This document shows, piece after piece, positions 56,400 to 64,000 of a stretch of 64,000 bases of DNA. Below the pieces are notes generated by a model, which made no database searches, was not told the origin of the DNA, and was given only the letters and a program-made list of their open reading frames with translations. The position numbers and the translations under genes are program-made. The stretch's first letter is position 1, and every line of letters starts with the position of its first letter. The stretch lies in assembly GCF_001676155.1 (NCBI RefSeq), contig NZ_LZEW01000012.1, positions 62,001-126,000 of the forward strand, in the 5' to 3' direction. Origin of the DNA: Morganella psychrotolerans. GTDB taxonomy: Bacteria; Pseudomonadota; Gammaproteobacteria; Enterobacterales; Enterobacteriaceae.

Positions 56400-57749
56400 T
56401 TAGTTTTTAGATTGCTGCTTTTGTGTCTTATAGGTGTTTTCTTTCATACTTTTACGGGAAACCGCCTCAGACTTGCTATCAAGATCTTCAGATAGTTTTT
56501 TATTCTCAACCGCGCTGATACTGGCTTTAAGTTTAGCTGACGGGCTGCTGACTGAACCCGATAAAGCATCTAAAGTGGAGGCGTTTTGTTGAATGATCCG
56601 GTTAGCTTCATCCTTTTTGCCTTCATCAAGTAACGTAATGGCTTTCTCATTTTCAATATTGGCTTTTTGAATTGCCGAGTCAACCACGATCTCTTCCTGC
56701 ACCGCTTGTTTTACTATCTGTCCGGATTTACTGTAAGCAATATCAATACGGTTTTCCAAATTATCCTTTTTACTGGTTTGTAAATTGTCGTAGCTGATAA
56801 CCACATCGGCTAATGGCTTTTTCTCGTTCTCTTTGCCTTTAGGCGGAATGACTTCTAACAGAACATATTTTTCCTGATTGGAATACAGCTGGTTCATTTT
56901 TACCGTCACGTTATTGCCTTTAATATCACCTTCACGACCCAGAAGACGAACCGGCTTAACACCGTCTTGTAAGCGGATCGTTACTGTGACTTCCTGAGCA
57001 ACCACAGACATCACATCTTTAAATTCACGTGCAAATGCGGCTTCCAGATCGGCTGATTTCTCAACGAAAGCATGATTACCATCGCTATAGCTGGCCAGTG
57101 CGGTCATCAGGTCTTCATTGTAGCTGGCACCTAACCCAATAGTGGTAACGGCAATGCCCTGTTTTGCGGCTACAATACCTAAGTCAGCAAGCGCTTTAGT
57201 GCTGCTTGGTCCTACGTTAGCCTGACCGTCAGACAGCAGAATAATGCGGTTTACCTGATCTTTTTTATGGAATTTATTAACCTCTTTAATGCCTTTGCTG
57301 ACACCGGCAAACAGTGCTGTCATACCTTGCGGGGTAATTTTGTCATTAATAGTTTCAATCAATTTTTGTTTGTTATCAGCGTTGGTCGCGGGGATAACCA
57401 CGTAAGCGTCGTCGTCGTAAGCAATAATTGAGATGATATCATCATCTTTCAGCATATTGATTGCCAGTATCGCAGCTTCACGCGCCTTTTCGATACGGTC
57501 ACCGGACATAGAGCTCGAACGATCAATAACTAATGCCAGATTGATGGGAACTCGTTTATCGGTATCTTTTTTGGTACCCGTCAGAGAAACCTTCAGATAG
57601 TTATGTTCTTGTGATCCTTCCAGGATAATTGGCGATGAAAGTTCACTTTTAGTGATGACATAAGGTGCAGGGGTTACGGCAACCGATGCAGCGAAGGTTG
57701 AAGCAGATAAAAGGGCCAGGGCAGAAAACAGATACTTTATATTCATCAC
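56400..57749 (-). CDS. Exported von Willebrand factor A domain protein
   Basis: A 449-residue protein with a signal peptide (MMNIKYLFSALALLSASTFA-A). The VWA domain (about 65-235) has a complete MIDAS: DRSSSMSGD, TALFAG and a third acidic loop LLSDGQANVG. The C-terminal half is beta-rich, ending in Lys/Gln/Ser-rich sequence. It is the first gene of the operon and 69 bp upstream of the kinase gene. A periplasmic or surface sensing role is inference. Confidence 0.9.
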   Translation of the reverse strand: MMNIKYLFSALALLSASTFAASVAVTPAPYVITKSELSSPIILEGSQEHNYLKVSLTGTKKDTDKRVPINLALVIDRSSSMSGDRIEKAREAAILAINMLKDDDIISIIAYDDDAYVVIPATNADNKQKLIETINDKITPQGMTALFAGVSKGIKEVNKFHKKDQVNRIILLSDGQANVGPSSTKALADLGIVAAKQGIAVTTIGLGASYNEDLMTALASYSDGNHAFVEKSADLEAAFAREFKDVMSVVAQEVTVTIRLQDGVKPVRLLGREGDIKGNNVTVKMNQLYSNQEKYVLLEVIPPKGKENEKKPLADVVISYDNLQTSKKDNLENRIDIAYSKSGQIVKQAVQEEIVVDSAIQKANIENEKAITLLDEGKKDEANRIIQQNASTLDALSGSVSSPSAKLKASISAVENKKLSEDLDSKSEAVSRKSMKENTYKTQKQQSKN

Positions 57750-57824
57750 ATAACTCCTGTAATTGGTGGTGTTCCGTTATTATGGGTGAATTGATTTTTG
57801 AGTTGTGCGTTTAATGTATAAACA

Positions 57825-57855
57825 TGTAACTGATTGTAACTGCCATCTGAAACTG
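57825..57855. promoter_or_regulatory. Direct repeats upstream of the VWA operon
   Basis: TGTAACTG at 57825-57832 and again at 57835-57842, with a near copy TGAAACTG at 57848-57855. Ten-bp spacing suits an OmpR-family dimer. The position is about 75-105 bp before the VWA start. Confidence 0.45.
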
Positions 57856-57916
57856 AATTTACCTAAAATGGTGTCCGGAATAATTAGACCATTATATTAC
57901 CAATGAAGTGGAAATT

Positions 57917-57999
57917 ATTTATTCTATATAAAGACAAAAAAAATAGTTTTTTTTCTTTATATAGAATAAATAAAGAAGTCGCAGGAATATTCCTGCGAC
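57917..57999. terminator. Two hairpins 3' of the microcin-like gene
   Basis: ATTTATTCTATATAAAG (57917-57933) pairs perfectly with its complement at 57955-57971, and the loop holds A8 and T8 that extend the stem. Next to it is a 22-bp perfect palindrome, GTCGCAGGAAT/ATTCCTGCGAC, at 57978-57999. The latter is directly downstream of the peptide gene and is followed by TTCTTTATTT on the minus strand. Confidence 0.7.
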
Positions 58000-58010
58000 A
58001 TTTAATCTGA

Positions 58011-58238
58011 TTACAGAATCGGCAGTGCGATACTTGCAATCATTGCTGCGCCGGAAAGTGCGGTTCCGACAATCCCTGCTGCCATGCCGATAAAGCCCAG
58101 GCCACCAGTGAATGGTGCTGCTACTGCGCCCAGTGGAATTGCCGGGATAGAAAGCATCAGCCCTAATGCGGCCGGGAATGCTAATAAACCAAAACCACCA
58201 TTTGTTGCTTCCATTTCAACTTGATTTAATTCTCTCAT
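58011..58238 (-). CDS. Double-glycine-leader peptide, class II microcin-like
   Basis: A 75-residue peptide from ATG 58238 (AAGGA 8 bp upstream; ATG 58244 is too close). The leader MRELNQVEMEATNGG matches class II microcin leaders such as that of microcin V (MRTLTLNELDSVSGG): M-R-x-L, an acidic residue near -8 and Gly-Gly at -2/-1. The mature part of 60 residues is hydrophobic and rich in Gly and Ala (PAALGLMLSIPAIPLGA, then GGLGFIGMAAGIVGTALSGA). No C39-type exporter or recognised immunity gene is in the window. An alternative is a non-bacteriocin small secreted peptide. Confidence 0.65.
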   Translation of the reverse strand: MRELNQVEMEATNGGFGLLAFPAALGLMLSIPAIPLGAVAAPFTGGLGFIGMAAGIVGTALSGAAMIASIALPIL

Positions 58239-58280
58239 TTCCATATTCCTTAATTAAGTACAACAACTATCCTTGGTTGA

Positions 58281-58320
58281 ATATTTACTGTTGGCAGTAA
58301 ATATAGGGCTGCACATTATA
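58281..58320 (-). promoter_or_regulatory. Promoter with palindrome for the microcin-like gene
   Basis: On the minus strand a perfect -10 TATAAT (58315-58320) is followed by a palindrome ATATTTACTG-TTGG-CAGTAAATAT (58281-58304) around the expected transcription start. No good -35 is seen, which suits activator dependence. Confidence 0.5.
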
Positions 58321-58400
58321 TGTTCGCTGTTGACTATAAATATATAGGTGTGAATGATGCATTTTTTTATAAGGAAAATACTCTGGATTTGAGCTAATTT

Positions 58401-58715
58401 TTAATCCGCAAGCGGGGTTTTTTCTGATGTTGATGAGTTTTCAGGTGATTGATTAATAATGGTTTTTTTATTTTCTGCAGGGGCGGCATCCGGGGTGTCT
58501 TTTTGTTTGAGCAATGTTGCTGTGACATAAGTTACCCAGCCAACCCTGGCGCTGGTAATTTTATATGTTGCTCCGGCTTTTTCTGCCTGTTTTGCAATAC
58601 TGGCTTCTGCATCAGAGAGTGTGTCGCCCCAGGCCGTGATGGTCTGTGCTGTACTTACAGAAGACATAAGAAATAACGCGGAGGCTACTGTTATTTTCAG
58701 TATGTGTTTGATCAT
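58401..58715 (-). CDS. DUF1471 domain exported protein
   Basis: A 104-residue exported protein with signal peptide (IKHILKITVASALFLMSSVSTA) and a DUF1471 domain (ITAWGDTLSDAEASIAKQAEKAGATYKIT). A polar tail of about 30 residues follows (DTPDAAPAENKK). It is the second DUF1471 gene in the window (see 10136) but unlike that one in its tail. It is upstream of the microcin-like gene in the same orientation, about 160 bp apart, so probably separate. Confidence 0.82.
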   Translation of the reverse strand: MIKHILKITVASALFLMSSVSTAQTITAWGDTLSDAEASIAKQAEKAGATYKITSARVGWVTYVTATLLKQKDTPDAAPAENKKTIINQSPENSSTSEKTPLAD

Positions 58716-58862
58716 CATATTGCCTTTATTTTACGGGAACGGATAGGTAATCGTACTGCGGAGGGGGAATAAAATAAAGCAGGAAATGACAGGTAAAATT
58801 GTATTTTTACCTGTCATTGTGGTGTCAGTGATATGCCGGAGCCGGGTTCCTGAAAGTAGGAT

Positions 58863-59465
58863 TTATTTTGCAGAGATGACGGAGGCGAATTCCGGATTTA
58901 ATGTCAGGTTTTCTATGTAGCGGGCAACAACAGGTGATATTTCAATTAAATTATGTTTTGCCAGGAAAACCAGGAAAGTACCGACATAGACATCAACTGC
59001 GGTTAATGTATTACCGCATAAATACGGTTTGGCGTCTGTTAATCCTTTTTCCAGGCAAGTCATCACCCGTTCAAAGGATCCGTATCCTGATCCTGCTTGT
59101 TGTTCTTCATTTAGTTCCATTCCCATTTCACGGGCGGTAAACGCCGCTTCAACCGGTCCTGCCGTAAATAAAAACCAACGGTAATAAGCTGCCCGTGCAG
59201 GTGAATTAAGTGCAGGAGCAAAACCTTTTTCAATAAATTTATCGGCAAGATACATACAAATCGCGGCGGTTTCGGTGATGATATTATCACCATCAACCAG
59301 TGCGGGAACTTTGCCCATAGGGTTAATGGCGAGATATTCAGCGGTATGCATGTCCGCACCATAACCGAGTTCAATACGCTGATAAGGAACGGATAAAATC
59401 TTAAAAAATAAATCCACGGTATTCCCGCGTGACATCGCATTGGTATAAAGTGTAAGTCCGCTCAT
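58863..59465 (-). CDS. Glutathione S-transferase
   Basis: A 200-residue GST. The N-terminal thioredoxin-like domain has LYTNAMSRGNTVDLFFKIL and the glutathione-contact NPMGKVPALVDGDNIITETAAICMYL. The all-helical C-terminal domain has RWFLFTAGPVEAAF and the conserved LTAVDVYVGTFLVF. It catalyses glutathione conjugation or related chemistry; the substrate is unknown. The WYL regulator gene lies upstream in the same orientation, separated by an ERIC element. Confidence 0.92.
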   Translation of the reverse strand: MSGLTLYTNAMSRGNTVDLFFKILSVPYQRIELGYGADMHTAEYLAINPMGKVPALVDGDNIITETAAICMYLADKFIEKGFAPALNSPARAAYYRWFLFTAGPVEAAFTAREMGMELNEEQQAGSGYGSFERVMTCLEKGLTDAKPYLCGNTLTAVDVYVGTFLVFLAKHNLIEISPVVARYIENLTLNPEFASVISAK

Positions 59466-59535
59466 GATGATTTCCTGTTTTTATGTTGAGTCATCATCAT
59501 AGAGCAGGGGAGTGTCAGAAACTGTCAGGAGTGAT

Positions 59536-59649
59536 TATACCCTTATTCATTCAAACTGCAGGTGCGTTGGCTGCACTACACCTGCCGGGTCACATACTGA
59601 TGTATGCTCCCCGTCTGGCCTTCCTGCATCTTAAATGATGTTGGGTATA
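59536..59649 (+). repeat. ERIC element, copy 3 (114 bp, internally shortened)
   Basis: It begins TATACCCTTATTCATTC and ends GATGTTGGGTATA, but about 12 bp of the TTGCCGCC region are missing. It overlaps the last codons and the stop of the WYL regulator gene. Confidence 0.85.
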
Positions 59650-60326
59650 CACAGGATATCTTTACGCCAGCGTTCGAGTAAATAATGTTTGGGATAAGGT
59701 AGTTTATCTGTCAGAACAGTATAGCTGCCGATTCTGTCCAGCCGGAAGTGCCGGTAATTTTGTCGTAATTCACACCAGGCGGCGAGCACCTGAACGTCTT
59801 TCATATATCCGACAGCAACCGGCCAGATAACCCGGCTGCTTAATTGTTTTTTTTCATCCTGATAATCAATTTTTGCTTTCAGTTCTTCCCGCAGGCTGCG
59901 GCGTAATTCTTTGGCGATTTGATTATCAACCTGAGTGAGTTGTGTTGAGAGGGCAAATAAAGTGCTCTGGCTGAATATCACCTGAGATTCATTTTCAACA
60001 ACAGAATTAATTTTATTTTCAGCACGCTTTGCCGAGGCTTTCAGTTCGTCATCTGCGTTACTTTGTACCCAGCGTAATCCGAGGATCAGCGCTTCCAGTT
60101 CATTGACATCAAATATCAGTGGCGGCAGTAATAAGCCTGATTTCAGCTGATAGCCGATGCCGGCTTCTCCGGTAATTTCAGCACCCTGGCAACGTAATGA
60201 TTCAATATCCCGGTAGATAGATCGCACACTGATTTGTAATTGTGAGGCAAGGGATTCCGCAGTCACAGGATAGCGATTTTCTTTCAGGATCTGTAATAAC
60301 GTGAGCAGGCGCTGGGTTCGGGTCAT
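59631..60326 (-). CDS. YafY-type HTH/WYL transcriptional regulator
   Basis: A 231-residue DeoR-like regulator. Winged helix: MTRTQRLLTLLQILKENRYP, ESLASQLQISVRSIYRDIESL. WYL domain: VIWPVAVGYMKDVQVLAAWCELRQNYRHFRLDRI. Its last five or six residues (IPNII) and stop lie inside an ERIC element, so insertion set the C-terminus. An A8 run at 59847-59854 is correctly in frame, another counter-example to the homopolymer problem. It probably controls the downstream GST or related genes. Confidence 0.9.
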   Translation of the reverse strand: MTRTQRLLTLLQILKENRYPVTAESLASQLQISVRSIYRDIESLRCQGAEITGEAGIGYQLKSGLLLPPLIFDVNELEALILGLRWVQSNADDELKASAKRAENKINSVVENESQVIFSQSTLFALSTQLTQVDNQIAKELRRSLREELKAKIDYQDEKKQLSSRVIWPVAVGYMKDVQVLAAWCELRQNYRHFRLDRIGSYTVLTDKLPYPKHYLLERWRKDILCIPNII

Positions 60327-60411
60327 TAAGGTATCAGCCGGTGGTTGTCTGTGACGCGGTTGTATGAGGGCATCATAACAGTGATGTATCTATTATAGTA
60401 CCGGATGATTA

Positions 60412-60881
60412 TCAGGGATTGATAACCAGTCCGGCGTTTGTTATTTCACCACACATAACACCACTCATCAGCCAGGTTTTTATTAATGTAAACAGCATTT
60501 GGTCGCTGAGCTTTGTTTTTCCGGTCAGTGCGCACTCGCGGATAATTAATACACGTATCCCTGATTTGTGTAATTCGCGGATATTTTTTTTCATCACGCG
60601 CTTTATTTTCAGACAGTTTTTTTTTGCCAGAATTCTGTTCGTGTGGCGGGAAGGCGAAATTTATCACAGTCATGCATATGCCAGAAGCAGCCGTGGATAA
60701 ACAGAGCTGCATGCCATTTTGGCATCCATATATCCGGTTTTCCCGGCAGGTTGGCAGGGCATAAACGGAAACGAAAGCCATTGTTATGTAATAATTTTCG
60801 GACGTGGAGTTCCGGTCCGGTATCCCGGTTTTTAATTGCCTGCATATTCCGGGAGCGGGTTTCTTTATTATGCACATCCAT
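60412..60881 (-). pseudogene. vsr: Very short patch repair endonuclease Vsr, frame broken at two T runs
   Basis: Restored by removing one base each from T9 60617-60625 and T8 60584-60591, this reads as a 155-residue Vsr (E. coli 156 aa). Landmarks are TRSRNMQAIKNRDTGPEL, PGKPDIWMPKWHAALFIHGC with the catalytic Asp, FWHMHDCDKFRLPATRTEFW, and VLIIRECALTGKTKLSD. Vsr nicks T:G mismatches arising by deamination at 5-methylcytosine sites, so it belongs with a cytosine methyltransferase, here the one at 62180 or at 50235. Confidence 0.9.
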
Positions 60882-60936
60882 AATCGGATATTCCGGCTGA
60901 GAGTCTGTTCAGTATAATGACAAGATACACTCATTA

Positions 60937-61062
60937 TATACCCAACGTCATTCAAGTTGCAGGAAGGCGGCAAGGGAAGACAGACGGGGAGCATACATCA
61001 GTATGTGACCCGGCTGGCTGACCGCAGCCAACGAGCCTGCAGTTTGAATGAGTAAGGGTATA
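60937..61062 (-). repeat. ERIC element, copy 4 (126 bp, reversed)
   Basis: Reads TATACCCAACGTCATTCAAG ... TGAGTAAGGGTATA on the plus strand, the reverse of copies 1-3. It lies in the vsr-adhesin gap. Confidence 0.85.
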
Positions 61063-61158
61063 AACCGAAAAATCAGGGGGAGGGTTATGAAGATAAATTC
61101 AATGGGATAACTATCTGTAATATAACGCAGAGGTATCCCCCTGCGCGGTCACTATTTA

Positions 61159-61989
61159 TTACCAGCCGATGGCAAGGCCTGCACCAACAACAGAGTTATT
61201 ATCATTATCGAGGGAGGTATTGATACGGATATTTGTATTCTCAAATGGTTTATATTGCGCACCTGCGGCGATGGCATTGCCGTTTTTGTAATTACCGAAC
61301 CCTATCCCGAATGAAAAATTATCTGCAGAAACATAAGGGATTGATGAAATAGCGGTTACACCGGCAAGACCGGCATTTACGCGTTTTTCAAAAGCATCGA
61401 TGCGCTGTTCATTTTTAGTAAACTGTGTTTTTATCTTTTGAAATTGTTGATCGTTTTTCTTCGTAGATTCATTTATTTTATTATTTGTATAGTGTGTACT
61501 TGTATTTACAGCATCATTTCTTGAAGTATTAATACTTTCCTGAATATTCTCTGCTTTCTGATTTAATTGCAGGACATTAACTGCATCATTATCTTCAGTG
61601 CCGTCTGCCACATTTATTAATTGCTTCTTGATATAATTGTTCCCGATGGAAACTGTTCGTGAACGATCTGTATATGCCCCATATCCGAGTGCGACAGAGT
61701 CTTCTCCGGCAGATCTTGAATAAGCACCAAGGCTGACAGTATGGTGTTTTTCAGATTTTGCATTGTTACCGACAGCGACAGTATAGTCGCCCTGAGATGT
61801 GGCTGATGCACCTGAAATAACAGATTTATTATAGTGATGGTTATCTGAAAATGAATGATATTGAACGATGGAAGTACCAAAAACAGGTGAGTTGTGTGTG
61901 ATGTCATACGGTGAATCAGCAAGAGTATTTCCGGTATAACAAGATGATACGAATAATCCAATAAGCGTACTGCATTTAATTAATTTCAT
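61159..61989 (-). CDS. Trimeric autotransporter adhesin (YadA-like), short
   Basis: A 276-residue protein from ATG 61989 (MKLIKCSTLIGLFVSSCY signal). Head repeats are visible: YTVAVGNNAKSEKH, SVALGYGAYT, TVSIGNNYIKK. A neck (INVADGTEDNDAVNVLQL) and coiled-coil stalk (about 150-210) follow, and the C-terminal membrane anchor has AGLAGVTAIS, FSFGIGFGNYKNGNAIA and ends VVGAGLAIGW with a terminal aromatic residue. It is a short trimeric autotransporter, probably an adhesin. It lies between vsr and the methyltransferase gene. Confidence 0.9.
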   Translation of the reverse strand: MKLIKCSTLIGLFVSSCYTGNTLADSPYDITHNSPVFGTSIVQYHSFSDNHHYNKSVISGASATSQGDYTVAVGNNAKSEKHHTVSLGAYSRSAGEDSVALGYGAYTDRSRTVSIGNNYIKKQLINVADGTEDNDAVNVLQLNQKAENIQESINTSRNDAVNTSTHYTNNKINESTKKNDQQFQKIKTQFTKNEQRIDAFEKRVNAGLAGVTAISSIPYVSADNFSFGIGFGNYKNGNAIAAGAQYKPFENTNIRINTSLDNDNNSVVGAGLAIGW

Positions 61990-62179
61990 AATTAACATCC
62001 ATTTTATTATGTTGCTTGTGATTTATTTATATTAAAAACGGGCGGAAATATATCAATAGACACGTTTTTTTTACTTTCACATTTCAAACATATGGGTTAA
62101 TTATAAATGTAGCATCTGTTTTTTGTTATGCAGATATAACTCTGTATTAAATATACAGAGTTATATCCCATCGATATTT

Positions 62180-63302
62180 TTATTTTTTCAGGTGAAAAGA
62201 ACCGGCAGATTTTAGTGCGGAAGTTAATTTTTCAGCGATAGCATCGACGACGGTCATACAGACAGAGTTACCAAACTGTTTATATATCTGCCCCTGTGAA
62301 ACAGCATTGATAATATAATCAGCCGGAAATCCCTGAAGGTCAGCACATTCCCGGGGAGTGAGTTTTCGTGGGTTTTTACCTGCGTTCGACTGGTCAATCA
62401 AAATCTCTGAGCCGTCTTTATAATAACGGGCGCTGAGTGTATTGGTATATTCGCTATTTTCATTAAATAAGCAATAACCGAACCCGTTGCCCCGCTCTTT
62501 ATGTTCTTTTTTCCGTTTCTGATGCCCTTCCCATAATTTATCCGAGATGGTAAAGCGGTCTTTTTTTATATTGCAGAGCATCGTCTGCCAGTGTTTTATT
62601 ACTTTGCAGAATATTGCCGAGCCTGGTAGGGGTATGGCTTGGTTCAGGCCAGGAAAATAAGGTGTCGAAATCAGCATCCGGGAATTGGTTGCGATCAAAA
62701 CCAACAATAAAAATACGTTCCCGGTTCTGCGGAATACCAAAGTCTGCGGCACGCAGTACACGGAAATCCACCCAGTAATTGAGTTTTTCAGACAGTGCTG
62801 TGCGGGCTTCTTCACTCAGCGGAATATGATCCGGTACGGCTTGTTCGTGTGTGCCGCGCAGGATATCGAGAATGGTTTGTAATGTGCGCCCGCCATCATG
62901 TCCGCGCAGTTGTTTTACATTTTCGAGCAGAAACGCTTTTGGTTTTTTTTCTGTCATGATGCGCTGAATTTCAAAGAACATAGTTCCGCGCGTGTCATTA
63001 AATCCCTGACGGAATCCCGCCTGAGAGAATGCCTGGCAGGGAAAACCGCCGAGCAGTACATCATGATCCGGAATATCTTTTGCGGCTATCTGTGTGATAT
63101 CACCGTTGGGCAGATCACCGAAATTGGCCAGATAGGTGCGCTGGGCAAATTTATCCCATTCTGAGGTGAAAACACAGCGTCCGCCCTGTTTCTGAAAGGG
63201 AAGGCGGATCCCGCCGATACCGGCGAACAGGTCAATAAAGGTGAATGTGCATTCATCTTTTGCTGACTGCCGGAAAGGGGCGTCCTCAGGGTGTTTTTTC
63301 AA
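62180..63302 (-). pseudogene. DNA cytosine-C5 methyltransferase, frame broken at a T7 run
   Basis: Restored by removing one base at T7 62561-62567 this is a 373-residue C5 methyltransferase. Motif I is [19 protein letters not shown] is GGFPCQAFSQAG, VI is FLLENVKQLRGHDGG, VIII is PQNRERIFIVGF, and X is YKQFGNSVCMTVVDAIA. It is shorter than the EcoRII-type enzyme at 50 kb and has a different specificity region. No cognate nuclease lies beside it, but Vsr is 1.3 kb away. Confidence 0.9.
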
Positions 63303-63578
63303 TGTAATCTCCGGTTCGGTAAACAGCCGCCGGGCAGTGCGCCGGTTTTATCCGGGCACTATAGCACTGCCCGGGTCTCCGGGAAACTGCATTGCCGTTA
63401 TTGGGGCAGTAAAAATCCTGCTGTAAAAGGTATTAGTCAACGTTGGCAATGAGCCGGGCTAATGGCAGCTTTCTGCATTATCATTATTAGCTGATTACTG
63501 ATGCTTTACCGGCAATAATAATGTTATCTCAGAATATGGCATATCAGTCAGGCGGCGGGGAATATAAAGGAATCGTGT

Positions 63579-64000
63579 ATGAAGGCAACATCGGAAGAAG
63601 CTCGTGTATTTATTGAAGTCGTTGAGCACAAAAGTTTTACTAAAGCCGCAGATAAACTGAATCTGGCGAATTCTGCCGTCAGCCGTACTGTTAAAAAACT
63701 GGAAGAGAAACTTGGCGTTAATTTGCTCAACCGGACAACCCGGCAGATTGATCTGACGGCAGAAGGTGAACTTTATTTTCAGCGGATGAAAGGTATCCTG
63801 CAGGAAATGCAGGCCACAGAAAATGAACTGCTCGGTTCACAGAGTTCGCCGAAAGGTGTATTACGGATTGATGCGGCAACCCCGGTTGTCCTGCATCTGC
63901 TTATTCCGTTTATTTCGGTATTCCGCCGTCAATATCCGGATATTGTATTATCACTGGTTTCATCCGAAACCTTCGTTAATCTGATTGAGCGTAAAGTTGA
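63579..64000 (+). CDS. LysR-family transcriptional regulator (3' end outside window)
   Basis: About 141 codons from ATG 63579 with AAGG 8 bp upstream. The N-terminal winged helix is [40 protein letters not shown] and [20 protein letters not shown]. The start of the substrate-binding domain has [19 protein letters not shown]. It runs off the right edge. Target genes are not visible. Confidence 0.92.
   Translation, partial: MKATSEEARVFIEVVEHKSFTKAADKLNLANSAVSRTVKKLEEKLGVNLLNRTTRQIDLTAEGELYFQRMKGILQEMQATENELLGSQSSPKGVLRIDAATPVVLHLLIPFISVFRRQYPDIVLSLVSSETFVNLIERKV

Overview
The window looks like chromosome of an enterobacterium of the Morganellaceae, most likely Morganella. I infer this from gene order (ridA-pyrI-pyrB-argF/I-rraB, valS-holC-pepA-lptF-lptG, ubiV-ubiU|ubiT-yhbS-yhbQ), from proteins close to Escherichia coli in sequence and length, and from ERIC-type intergenic repeats in a diverged form. 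No database search was possible.

Layout. 1-6.3 kb: tail of a glycosyltransferase, the BtsSR pyruvate-sensing pair, and an HlyD plus two ABC-2 permease operon without an ATPase gene. 6.4-13.7 kb: oxygen-independent ubiquinone genes ubiVUT, small yhb/yhc genes and the anaerobic ribonucleotide reductase nrdDG, whose control region carries an FNR site, paired NrdR boxes and two DnaA boxes. 13.8-18.1 kb: an MFS exporter with a divergent TetR regulator and twin operators, then a chemoreceptor. 18.3-31.6 kb: conserved core genes (ridA, pyrBI with its leader, argF, rraB, valS, holC, pepA, lptFG, ampH).

31.9-53.7 kb is a genomic island of about 21.7 kb beside a tRNA-Leu(CAA) gene, bounded by a direct repeat of 47-49 bp. 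It carries a P4-type integrase, a second tyrosine recombinase, AlpA, a primase-helicase with iteron-like repeats, and many defence or addiction genes: two HipBA modules with different operator designs, a RES toxin with a candidate antitoxin, two remnants of toxin tails beside possible immunity genes, an ATPase plus TOPRIM-nuclease pair, and a complete EcoRII-type restriction-modification locus. 53.7-64 kb: an IS relic, a VWA-protein/histidine kinase/response regulator operon, a microcin-like double-glycine peptide gene, a GST, a WYL regulator, a Vsr endonuclease and a second cytosine methyltransferase flanking a trimeric autotransporter, and the start of a LysR regulator.

A cross-cutting observation: seventeen A/T homopolymer runs of 7-10 bases each break or hide a reading frame, and in every case removing exactly one base restores a protein of family-typical length. 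This fits systematic overcalling in the assembly better than gene decay, so I describe both the literal and the restored reading of each affected gene.
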